DNA of 32,430 nucleotides from an uncultured bacterium (lineage in GTDB: Bacteria > Verrucomicrobiota > Kiritimatiellia > RFP12 > UBA1067), in the NCBI GenBank assembly GCA_902769585.1, contig CACXPT010000012.1:1-32430 (forward strand), read 5' to 3'. Below are positions 23,556 through 30,627 of this stretch, piece by piece. Below the pieces are notes generated by a model. That model ran no database searches, was not told where the DNA came from, and was given only the letters and a program-made list of their open reading frames with translations. Made by a program: the position numbers and the translations under genes. Each line of letters starts with the position of its first letter. Within the stretch, counting starts at the first letter, position 1.

Positions 23556-24704
23556 GTGAAGATAGCGTTCCAGACATTCGGGTGCCGGCTGAACCGAGCC
23601 GAGGCGCTCGACCAGGAGGCCAGGTATACGGCCGAGGGCCACGAAATAGTCGCCCTCGACGATGCCTGTCCGCCGGACGTCATCGTCGTCAGGGGATGCT
23701 CCGTCACCGCAAAGGCCGAACGCGACTGCCGCAAGGCCATAGCCCACCTCCGTGCCCGCTTCCCATCCGCAAGAATCGAACTTGCAGGCTGTCTCGCCGG
23801 CGCAAGTGCAGCGCCATCGGAAGACGTCGCCCCGCAGACGATTCCCACCCGCACGGCGCGCGCGTACCTGAAGGTGCAGGACGGCTGTTCCTGCAAGTGC
23901 GCCTTCTGCATCGTCCCGTCGTTCCGAGGTCCGCCGCAGTCCGTCCCCTTCGCGCAGGTGCTCTCCCGCGCGCGGGCATTCTTCGACGCCGGATACCGCG
24001 AGATTGTCGTCACCGGCTGCAACCTCGCGCTCTACCGCGACGCCGGACATGGACTCGCCGACCTCCTCGCATCGTTGGCAGACCTGCCTGTACGCGTACG
24101 GCTCAGTTCGCTCGAACCTGGCATATGCGACGCTGCGATCCTGGATGTCTTCGCCGCCCGTCCCAACATCTGCCGGTTCATCCACCTCTCCGTCCAGTCC
24201 GGCGCCGATCGCGTCCTCAAGCGCATGGGCAGGCCATACGCGATCGCCGCCGTCGACAGCTTCTGCGATGCCGCCGTGGAGCGGCTTGGCCCGCGCCTCG
24301 CCCTCGGCGCAGACATCATAACCGGCTTTCCATGCGAAACAGACGCCGACTTCGCCGCCACGCGCGAATTCATATCGCGGCACCCCTTCTCAAACCTGCA
24401 CGTGTTCCCATACTCGGAGCGGCCAGGCACCGCCGCTGCGACAATGGACGGTGCGGTGCCTGTTGCCGTGCGGCGAACCCGCGCAAAGGAACTGGATGCG
24501 CTCGGCGTAGCCCAGCGCAAAGCTTTTGCCGCCTCATTCCTCGGACGAGACGTTGAGGTCTGCATCGAGCGCGGCAACACCGGCTGGACCGCCGAGTACC
24601 TAAAGTGCGCATTTTCTGGCCCCACCGTCAAACTCCAGCGGCGAAGCCTCGTCCAAGGACGAGTCATCGGCGTCGAAGGCGACTCGCTCATTGCAGATAT
24701 CTGA
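23556..24704 (+). CDS. mtaB: Compact radical-SAM tRNA methylthiotransferase (MtaB/MiaB family)
   Basis: 382 aa from GTG 23556. The N-terminal UPF0004 domain has its three Fe-S cysteines at C10 (FQTFGCRLNRAEA), C48 (VVRGCSVTAKAE) and C79 (ELAGCLAG). The radical-SAM cluster C-x3-C-x2-C is CSCKCAFC at C111/C115/C118. FIHLSVQSGADRVLKRMGRPY, ADIITGFPCETDADF and FPYSERPGTAAA are standard for the family, and a TRAM-like end (about 325-382) follows. FGCRLN and the opening resemble MtaB, which adds a methylthio group to t6A37 of tRNA; MiaB or RimO are alternatives. Odd point: only about 31 residues separate C79 from C111, about half the usual gap, so part of the domain between the two Fe-S sites is missing. 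A longer frame with ATG at 23490 would include the promoter and is rejected. Confidence 0.85.
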   Translation: MKIAFQTFGCRLNRAEALDQEARYTAEGHEIVALDDACPPDVIVVRGCSVTAKAERDCRKAIAHLRARFPSARIELAGCLAGASAAPSEDVAPQTIPTRTARAYLKVQDGCSCKCAFCIVPSFRGPPQSVPFAQVLSRARAFFDAGYREIVVTGCNLALYRDAGHGLADLLASLADLPVRVRLSSLEPGICDAAILDVFAARPNICRFIHLSVQSGADRVLKRMGRPYAIAAVDSFCDAAVERLGPRLALGADIITGFPCETDADFAATREFISRHPFSNLHVFPYSERPGTAAATMDGAVPVAVRRTRAKELDALGVAQRKAFAASFLGRDVEVCIERGNTGWTAEYLKCAFSGPTVKLQRRSLVQGRVIGVEGDSLIADI

Positions 24705-24709
24705 TTCGG

Positions 24710-24765
24710 GAGGGTCGCGCTCCTGCGCGACCGTTTGCGGGAGGGTCGCGCTCCTGCGCGACCGT
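24710..24765. repeat. Two tandem REP-like palindromes, 31-bp period
   Basis: GGTCGCG-ctcctg-CGCGACC occurs at 24713-24732 and again at 24744-24763, in the same orientation within repeated GGGAGGGTCGCGC... units. It starts right after the TGA of the methylthiotransferase gene. It may shield or end that transcript; there is no T run, so it is not a standard terminator. Confidence 0.8.
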
Positions 24766-24777
24766 TGCGAGATACAA

Positions 24778-24827
24778 CAAAAAAAGTGGCCCTTCCGCCG
24801 TGTGTTGGGGGGGGGAGCGGAAGGGCC
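24778..24827 (-). terminator. Rho-independent terminator for the gene at 24886-25737
   Basis: Perfect 11-bp stem GGCCCTTCCGC (24788-24798) / GCGGAAGGGCC (24817-24827) around an 18-nt loop. On the minus strand the stem is followed by a T7 run (24779-24785 region). The loop contains a run of nine G on the plus strand. It starts about 60 bp past the stop of the gene. Confidence 0.85.
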
Positions 24828-24885
24828 GGACGGTCCAGGAGAAAGGGGGAGGAACCTGGATCCGCCCAAATTTGACAATAGTATA

Positions 24886-25737
24886 TCAGAAAGCGTCCGC
24901 CGCGTCACTCACTTTCTGCTTGCGCTTTTCGGCCGCGTTCTTGCGGGCCTCTTTGCGCATTTCCTCGTATTCGTCGGCGGCCAGGCGCACCACAGAGTTG
25001 TCCCACGCCGTGATCACCGTCTCGTAGTCGTCGGACGAGCCGTAGAGGCAGACCGTGACGTAGCGATCAGGAGCGACGTCGAACGCATAGCATGGACGGA
25101 ACCAACTGCAGAGCCGTGCCCAAGTCTGGTAGCGCTTTTCAAGCGCCTCGATGAGGTAGTGGCGGCGCCAGTTGCTGCCCGGCTCGACGGCCTCCTTCGC
25201 GCACGCGCACACCTTCACGACCTTGTGGGTCTTGGGCGTCACGTACACGTAGTAGTCGTCAAAGCCCGCAAGCGGCTTCGCCGGCTTGAACTTGGCGCGC
25301 AGGAGCGTAGGCTCGTCCGCGTCCGTCACGGTGTTCGTCACGTCATGGACGGCGCCGAACTTCAGGCCCATGAAGGAGTCCGTGGCGACGGCTGGCGCGT
25401 CCTTCGCGTCTTCCTTCGCAGGCAGCTTCCAGCCCGTGTCTCCAACGTTGTACGACTGCGCGTACTCGCTTGTGGTCGTCTGGAGGACGTTGCCCTCCAT
25501 GTCCATGTTCGTGCGGGTCTCGCGGCGGTGCTCCGTCACGAGGTTGCCGTTCGTGGTGATAGAACTTTCGACGAAGGTGCGCGACACGCTCCCGTTGTCG
25601 TTGGTGACAACGGATGAGGCCGCGGTCTTCGACGTCATGTCCTTCTTCTCTCCGGCGTTGGCCACCCCGTAGCCGACGGCTCCCGTCAGCGCGAGCACCA
25701 AACCGCAGGATACGACTGAATTGATGTTCATTTTCAT
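24886..25737 (-). CDS. Secreted protein of unknown function
   Basis: 283 aa. The signal peptide is at about 1-28 (VVSCGLVLALTGAVGYGVANA). The mature part starts Thr/Ser/Asn-rich (SSVVTNDNGSVSRTFVESSI), then a folded domain containing FMGLKFGAVHDV, DDYYVYVTPKTHKVVKVCACAKE and RYVTVCLYGSSDDYETVITAWD, and a charged C-terminal helix (EYEEMRKEARKNAAEKRKQK). I do not recognise the family. It is a monocistronic gene with its own promoter, CAA-rich leader, ribosome site (AGGAAAG) and strong terminator, all of which suggest an abundant product. A heptamer array lies upstream of its promoter. Confidence 0.75.
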   Translation of the reverse strand: MKMNINSVVSCGLVLALTGAVGYGVANAGEKKDMTSKTAASSVVTNDNGSVSRTFVESSITTNGNLVTEHRRETRTNMDMEGNVLQTTTSEYAQSYNVGDTGWKLPAKEDAKDAPAVATDSFMGLKFGAVHDVTNTVTDADEPTLLRAKFKPAKPLAGFDDYYVYVTPKTHKVVKVCACAKEAVEPGSNWRRHYLIEALEKRYQTWARLCSWFRPCYAFDVAPDRYVTVCLYGSSDDYETVITAWDNSVVRLAADEYEEMRKEARKNAAEKRKQKVSDAADAF

Positions 25738-25821
25738 CTGATCTTTTCCTTTCCTGTTTGGAGCAACTTGTTGTTGTCGTTTGTTGTTGTTCTGGGTTGT
25801 TGAAACGCCGACAGTATATCA
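25738..25821 (-). promoter_or_regulatory. Extended -10 promoter and CAA-rich leader
   Basis: Minus strand TGATATACT (-10 at 25813-25818), then a leader of about 70 nt. It contains AACAACAACAAACGACAACA, almost free of base-pairing potential, before AGGAAAG and ATG 25737. No clear -35. Unstructured CAA leaders favour strong translation. Confidence 0.5.
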
Positions 25822-25842
25822 GCCCATTGTTAGGCCGATGTT

Positions 25843-25894
25843 AGGAAAGGTGAAAGGTGAAAGATGAAAGGTGAAGGGTGAATGGTGGGATGGG
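25843..25894. repeat. Heptamer array (TGAAAGG), left of the beta-helix gene
   Basis: Six to seven 7-bp units of the type TGAAAGG on the plus strand. A related array in the opposite orientation lies on the other side of the gene at 27071-27131, so the gene is bracketed by inverted arrays. Confidence 0.75.
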
Positions 25895-25909
25895 GAAAGA
25901 TGATGCTGG

Positions 25910-27070
25910 TCACTTCTTTGGGCCGAAGAGGCGGGTGGCGTCGGAAGCCATGTCGGCACCGCCGGAGACATGGTTGCAGATCCATTCAACACCCTTGGCA
26001 CTCCCCTCGTAGAGCTTCTCGCACTTGGCACCGCCGTTGAAATCGCAGAAGGCCACGTGCAGTGTGCCTCGGCGGTGGACGATCGCCGTCGACTTGCGCA
26101 GGTTCATGCGCGGGTTGTTGTAGAATCCGCTGTTGATGATGGTGGCCGAGTTGCGCACGTCGAAGCCGATCTCCGCCGTGTCCGCGTAGCACCCGTCGAA
26201 CACGCAGGCGTGGCCGATCACCTCGAACGCCGTGGAACCGGGCAGCATCTCGGGCACGCCCCTTGCGAGATGCGCGCGCGCGTCCGCGGGCGTCCACTTG
26301 CGCGCCACCTCCAACTTCTTGCGCCGCGCGTAGGCGTCCGACCACTCCTTGAAGCCCATGCCCTTCGGCGGCACGGTGCCGCCCCAGATGTGGCAGCGCG
26401 TGAAGCGGTTGGAGCCGCCTGTGGTGCGGACGCCCTTCGTGTAGTCCACCACGATGCAGTCGGTGAAATGGCAGTCGCTCACCTGGCATTCTATTCCGAC
26501 ATTCCCTGCGAGGCCGCTCTTCGTGCACTTGCAGTACACGTTGTTGGCGACGAGCTCGTAGAGGTGCCCGCCCGTCTCGCGCGTGACGCACAGTCCAGTG
26601 ACGAGGCCGTTGTGCAGCGAGATGTCGGAGAGGGTGAAGTGGTGCGAGTTGGCGATGGCGAGGCAGCTGGCGAGGCCGTTGCCGTCGATGTCGCCGCCCT
26701 TGATGAAGACGTTCAGGTTGTCGTAGACGGAGCCGTCGGGATTGTACACGGAGAGCGCGTGGTAGTCCGCGGAGCCGTCCCAGAACACGACGTACTTCAT
26801 CTTCGCCCGCGCCACGAGGTGCGCGGCGGGATGCATCGAGAGCGAGCAGCGGTTGGTGATCAAGAGCATAGAGGCGATGTCGTACTCGCCCTTGGGGACG
26901 TGCAGCACGCCGTTCGGCGCGGCGGACACCGCGCGCATGAAGCGCGGCGAATCGTCCGCCTCGCCGGCAAGGCGAGGGAAGTCCGCAAGGCTAACGTCCC
27001 ATTCTCCCGAAGCGCCGAACGCGCACCCGGCGGCCATCACGCCGACCGCCAGCAATTTCCAAACCTTCAT
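25910..27070 (-). CDS. Secreted pectate-lyase-superfamily beta-helix protein
   Basis: 386 aa from ATG 27070, with AAGG just upstream; the GTG at 27082 lies in the heptamer array. A signal peptide (MKVWKLLAVGVMAAGCAFG, possibly a lipobox at AAGC) is followed by a short conserved opening (SPRFMRAVSAAPNGVLHVPKG) typical of pectate-lyase-3-type helices, then parallel beta-helix coils with GGDIDGNG, NSHHFTLSDISLHN, VGIECQVSDCHFTDC and NSATIINSGFYNN. The fold fits polysaccharide lyases and GH28-like hydrolases; no catalytic residues can be named. It lies 57 bp after the Gfo/Idh gene and is probably the last gene of that operon. Confidence 0.78.
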   Translation of the reverse strand: MKVWKLLAVGVMAAGCAFGASGEWDVSLADFPRLAGEADDSPRFMRAVSAAPNGVLHVPKGEYDIASMLLITNRCSLSMHPAAHLVARAKMKYVVFWDGSADYHALSVYNPDGSVYDNLNVFIKGGDIDGNGLASCLAIANSHHFTLSDISLHNGLVTGLCVTRETGGHLYELVANNVYCKCTKSGLAGNVGIECQVSDCHFTDCIVVDYTKGVRTTGGSNRFTRCHIWGGTVPPKGMGFKEWSDAYARRKKLEVARKWTPADARAHLARGVPEMLPGSTAFEVIGHACVFDGCYADTAEIGFDVRNSATIINSGFYNNPRMNLRKSTAIVHRRGTLHVAFCDFNGGAKCEKLYEGSAKGVEWICNHVSGGADMASDATRLFGPKK

Positions 27071-27131
27071 TTCATCCTTCACCTTTCACCCTTCACTCTC
27101 AACTCTTCACTCTTAACTCTTAACTCTTCAC
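27071..27131. repeat. Heptamer array (GAGTGAA / GGTGAAG on the minus strand)
   Basis: About nine 7-bp units fill the whole gap between two genes of the operon. On the minus strand they read GAGTGAA, GAGTTAA, GGGTGAA, AGGTGAA, GGATGAA. The last units provide the Shine-Dalgarno-like AAGG of the beta-helix gene, and the first overlap the stop codon of the Gfo/Idh gene. Confidence 0.8.
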
Positions 27132-28093
27132 TTCCTCGCCGCCGCCATCACGTCGGCGATCTTCACGGGCGCACCGCCTTTCAGCTTCGACTGCGTCGCC
27201 GCTTCAAGGAACGCGTAGATCTCGAGCGTCTCCTCGGGCGAGACGGGCACCACTCCCGTCTTGAAGAACTTCAGTATCTCCACAAGGAGCGGCTTGTAGC
27301 CCTCGTACGTCCCCATGTCCACGGGCTTGCCGTACGGGAAGATCATTCCACCGTGCGCCGCGCCCTTCTTCTTGTAGCTCATCGCTCGCATCACGCCCAG
27401 GCGGCCGTCCGCCCACGTACCCACGGCGATGTCTTCAGTTTCGTTGCCAGTGCAGCGCACCTCCACGCAGCCCGTGCCCATGATCGTGAAGAGCGGCTCT
27501 GCGCCATGGATCGCATACCAGAAGAACTCGCTCTGCGTAGGCTCGAACTGGTTTGGCGTCCAGCAGTCTGCGCCGCGGATCTTGCCGAACTTGCCGTTCC
27601 GCGCATTCTGCGCGTTCTTCACGTAGCGCAGGGCGGACGAGCAGAACCACTTGGCGTCGTACTGCTTGGCGGCCTCGGCGATGCGGATCGCGTCGGAGAG
27701 CGACGCCGCCACGGGCTTGTCGATGAACACGCGCTTGCCGCTCTTGAACACCTCCAGAGCCTGCGCGTAGTGCGGCCGCCCGTCGCACGTCTCCAGCAGC
27801 ACCACGTCCACCTCCTTCAGCAGGTCGGCGATCGTGGGCATCATCTTCACACCCATGCCCTCCAGCTCCGCAATGTACTTAGGGTAGCGGTTGGTGGTGC
27901 TGAAGATGTCGCGCGAACCCCACTTGTGCGCCGCCGTCACTCGAAAGCCGGCGCAGTCGGGATCCTTGTCAGCGTTCATCAGCTTCGTGAACGCTATGGC
28001 GTGCGACGTGTCGCAGCCTATGATGCCCACGCGCGTCTCCGCGCATGCCGCGAGTCCGGCGGCAATCGCCGCCACCATGATGATCTTCTTCAT
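27128..28093 (-). CDS. Exported Gfo/Idh/MocA-family oxidoreductase
   Basis: 321 aa. A signal sequence with possible lipobox (MKKIIMVAAIAAGLAAC) precedes the Rossmann start TRVGIIGCDTSHA. Then come VVLLETCDGRPHYAQALEVF, FIDKPVAASL (the conserved K-P after the NAD domain) and YAIHGAEPLFTIM, with the likely catalytic His. The family uses bound NAD(P) to oxidise or reduce sugars, or to act as a glycosidase by a redox route. Export of a nucleotide-binding enzyme usually means tight cofactor binding and Tat export, yet this signal has no twin Arg. ATG 28093 overlaps the stop of the upstream beta-helix/esterase gene (ATGA). It probably acts with the neighbouring glycan enzymes. Confidence 0.82.
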   Translation of the reverse strand: MKKIIMVAAIAAGLAACAETRVGIIGCDTSHAIAFTKLMNADKDPDCAGFRVTAAHKWGSRDIFSTTNRYPKYIAELEGMGVKMMPTIADLLKEVDVVLLETCDGRPHYAQALEVFKSGKRVFIDKPVAASLSDAIRIAEAAKQYDAKWFCSSALRYVKNAQNARNGKFGKIRGADCWTPNQFEPTQSEFFWYAIHGAEPLFTIMGTGCVEVRCTGNETEDIAVGTWADGRLGVMRAMSYKKKGAAHGGMIFPYGKPVDMGTYEGYKPLLVEILKFFKTGVVPVSPEETLEIYAFLEAATQSKLKGGAPVKIADVMAAARK

Positions 28094-30627
28094 TTCGTCT
28101 CCTTGTTGTTTGCGTTTGGTTTCAGAAACTTGTCGAGGAACCGGTAGCCGGCCTCCAGCGCGTCAGGCGGCGGACGGTGTCCGCTAGCATGATCCAGGAT
28201 AACGCATCGTTCCGGATCGCGACAGGACGGCACAGCGTCCAGCACCGCCCGCGCCGAAGCCGCGTTGTCGTACTTGCCTGCAATGAGCATGAACGGCTTG
28301 CCGCCTGCGTACGAGAGCAGGTCGGCATGCGTGCGCCCTGCCGCCTTCATCGCAGCGACGCGCGCCGCTCCCCAGTACCATGGGTCTTTCCAGTTCGTCC
28401 GATCCCAGTCGATCCCCCAGTCGCTCGTCACGATCACCTTCACGCGCGGATCGAGGCAGCCGGCGTAGAACGCCATCTTGCCGCCAAGCGAATGGCCGAT
28501 GATGCCGATGCGCGCCGCGTCCACGCGCGGATCGGCCGCCAGCAGGTCGATCACAAGCCGCGTGTCTGCTGTCAGCTTGCCGATGCCTGTCCAGCAAGGC
28601 CAGTCGCGAGCCAGCGCATCGGCCGCCTTCGCCCATCGCCTGAAATCGTCGCGCGGCTCGCCGGCGCCGAGACGATACGTGAGGTGGTAGGCGTCCGCCG
28701 TCGCTGCGACGAACCCGCGCCGAGCCAGGTCCGCAAGCATCGTCACGCCCTTGAACTTTGGAAGCTCCTCGCCCGTCGCCGGGTCGAAACCTAGCATTGC
28801 CTCAGGATAGTAGAACGGCACGGCCACAGCAGGCAGCCTCCCCTTCCGCCCCTTCGGCACGGCGAGGAACACGCGCTGCTCTGTGCCGGGGCCATTCGCC
28901 TGACGGTACGACTCGACCGTGAACTCCGGGAAATTCCACGTTTGCACTCGCTCCGTCCGGCGCTCGAACACATACCCAGCCGGAACGGACAAATACGCTT
29001 TCCACTCGGAAGAGAGCGCATCGGTCCGCACGTCTGACACGTTAGTAGGGATGGGGTCGAGACGGGCAACTGGGACAACGGGCGTCTCGCCCGTTAGGAC
29101 ATGGACGGACACATTTCTGTAGGCCTCGCGGGGAATGTGCTTGCGGTGGGCCGCCGTGCCGCCGATGTGGGGCTTGCAGCCCACGAAGATGTTGTTCGTG
29201 ATCGTCACGTTCTCGGAAAGTCCGCCCTCGAGCCACTCGTACTCCGGTCCGAGGTAGATGCCGCAGCCTTCTGGGCGGTCGAACACGTTGTCCGCGATCG
29301 TGCCGTTCGACGCGCGCATCCGCACGCAGAACGCGCGGTTGCGTCCGAAGTGACAGCCGCGGATCTCGAAGCCGTTGCCCTGCGCGCGGTCCGAGATCAC
29401 CGCGTCGCCGCGATGCAAGGCGGAGGCGTCGTCTACCGTCACGCGGGTCGCCGTGCGGCAGAGCTTGTCGAGTCCGCGCCAGAGTCCGATCGTCGTCATG
29501 TACGCGCGCTCCTCTGCCGTCATCGCCTCGCGCGCGCCGACGGCCTTCACCGCCATCCGCGGGAGCGTCCTGCCGTCCGCGGACATCGCCTGCGCCGTGT
29601 CGCCCGCGCGGAAGACCGTCGGCGTATACTCCAGCAGGCGCACTTCGTTCCCCTTCACCTCGTAGACCACGCCGTACATCCCCGAGATGTTCACCGCGTC
29701 ATCGCAGTGGTACAGCGCCGTGCAGCCGAGGATCTTCGGACCCACCACCGCGCGGCGGCTCATGAACGCATCGTGGTTGCCGCTCCGCAGGCGCTTCAGT
29801 CCGCGCTTCGCGAAGTCCGTCTCCGGCGGACGCCGCACGATGCGGCAGTTGCGGTAGACGTTCGCCTCGGTGAGGTGTTCCTCGAAGGCGCGCCCGCCCG
29901 GCGTGGCGTACTCGGTCACGTTCTCGAACACGCAGCGCACCGTGGCGCGGCTGTGGATCACGTCACGCACGGAAACGTGGTCGCCCTCCATCGCGCCCTT
30001 CGGCGAAGGCATGCTCCACACCGCGATGTCGCCCACCGCCCCCGCGCGATTGCCGCCGCCCGAGACGCGGTAGCGCCCGTCCGCCAAGCGTTCAAGCTTG
30101 AAGCCTGCGCCCATACGCATGGGGTTCTTCAGCTCCAGCGTGTCCTTGTCGTAGACCTGGAACGGCCATCCCCCGACGTCTTCCCCCGAAGGGCGCGGAT
30201 AGCCATCGATGATCTCCAGCGTCTGCGTGCCGTCCTTGTCCGCCGACACGATCCGCGCCTGCGTGAACGGCAGGTCGCAGTAGTCCAGTTCCACGTTGCG
30301 GATGGTCACGTTCGTGCAGTCCTCCAGATGGAAGAAGCCGGTGTTCACGAGTCCGCGCAGTTCCGAGCCGGAGAAGTCGATCACCGTGTCGGACAGATCC
30401 TTCAGGCGCAGGTAGAAACCGTTGTCCTTGGGTTTCACCAGATAGAGCCGTTTCGGCAGAACCACCTTCTTCTCGCCACGCGCGAGCGCGGCACGCACGG
30501 CGTCAAGCGGATCGAACGCGGAAACTTCCTCGCCCGGCGTGGTGCCCATGATCAGGGCATTGTCCCAGTTCAATCCATACGCGGCCGCCCCCAACAGGAC
30601 AAATGCCGCTAAAAATGATTTTTTCAT
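28090..30627 (-). CDS. Secreted beta-helix / alpha-beta hydrolase (esterase) fusion
   Basis: 845 aa with a signal peptide (MKKSFLAAFVLLGAAAYG). Residues about 35-515 form a parallel beta-helix (LSDTVIDFSGSELRGLVN, CTNVTIRNVELDYC, NGFEIRGCHFGRNRAFCVRM, SENVTITNNIFVGCKPH). Residues about 560-840 are an alpha/beta hydrolase with GIIGHSLGGK (Ser713), GKYDNA (Asp787) and DHASGH (His817) as a plausible triad, like acetyl-xylan or dienelactone-hydrolase esterases. Such a pairing would deacetylate and bind or cut a glycan. Between the domains the frame runs through a REP-like hairpin (29040-29103), translated as LTGETPVVPVARLD. ATG 30627 overlaps the stop of the upstream ATPase gene and is preceded by GGTGAGG. 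Confidence 0.82.
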   Translation of the reverse strand: MKKSFLAAFVLLGAAAYGLNWDNALIMGTTPGEEVSAFDPLDAVRAALARGEKKVVLPKRLYLVKPKDNGFYLRLKDLSDTVIDFSGSELRGLVNTGFFHLEDCTNVTIRNVELDYCDLPFTQARIVSADKDGTQTLEIIDGYPRPSGEDVGGWPFQVYDKDTLELKNPMRMGAGFKLERLADGRYRVSGGGNRAGAVGDIAVWSMPSPKGAMEGDHVSVRDVIHSRATVRCVFENVTEYATPGGRAFEEHLTEANVYRNCRIVRRPPETDFAKRGLKRLRSGNHDAFMSRRAVVGPKILGCTALYHCDDAVNISGMYGVVYEVKGNEVRLLEYTPTVFRAGDTAQAMSADGRTLPRMAVKAVGAREAMTAEERAYMTTIGLWRGLDKLCRTATRVTVDDASALHRGDAVISDRAQGNGFEIRGCHFGRNRAFCVRMRASNGTIADNVFDRPEGCGIYLGPEYEWLEGGLSENVTITNNIFVGCKPHIGGTAAHRKHIPREAYRNVSVHVLTGETPVVPVARLDPIPTNVSDVRTDALSSEWKAYLSVPAGYVFERRTERVQTWNFPEFTVESYRQANGPGTEQRVFLAVPKGRKGRLPAVAVPFYYPEAMLGFDPATGEELPKFKGVTMLADLARRGFVAATADAYHLTYRLGAGEPRDDFRRWAKAADALARDWPCWTGIGKLTADTRLVIDLLAADPRVDAARIGIIGHSLGGKMAFYAGCLDPRVKVIVTSDWGIDWDRTNWKDPWYWGAARVAAMKAAGRTHADLLSYAGGKPFMLIAGKYDNAASARAVLDAVPSCRDPERCVILDHASGHRPPPDALEAGYRFLDKFLKPNANNKETK
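29040..29103. repeat. REP-like hairpin inside a coding gene
   Basis: AACGGGCG-tct-CGCCCGTT at 29077-29095 is a perfect 8-bp stem with a 3-base loop. It lies in frame between the beta-helix and esterase domains and encodes TGETPVVPV on the minus strand. Confidence 0.8.

Noticed and set aside
24710..24765. CRISPR-like direct repeats
   Set aside because: Only two units, no unique spacers, a palindromic unit and no cas genes nearby. Better explained as REP-like.
24788..24827. G9 tract as a phase-variation switch
   Set aside because: The run lies in the loop of a terminator outside any gene, so slippage would not alter a protein.
25970..28147. Long plus-strand open frame of 725 codons
   Set aside because: It is an antisense mirror of two well-supported minus-strand genes, with Arg/Val/His-rich composition and no recognisable domain. 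High GC makes such shadow frames common.
29101..30612. Plus-strand open frame of 503 codons
   Set aside because: Antisense to the beta-helix/esterase gene. Composition is that of a shadow frame and there is no ribosome site or known motif.
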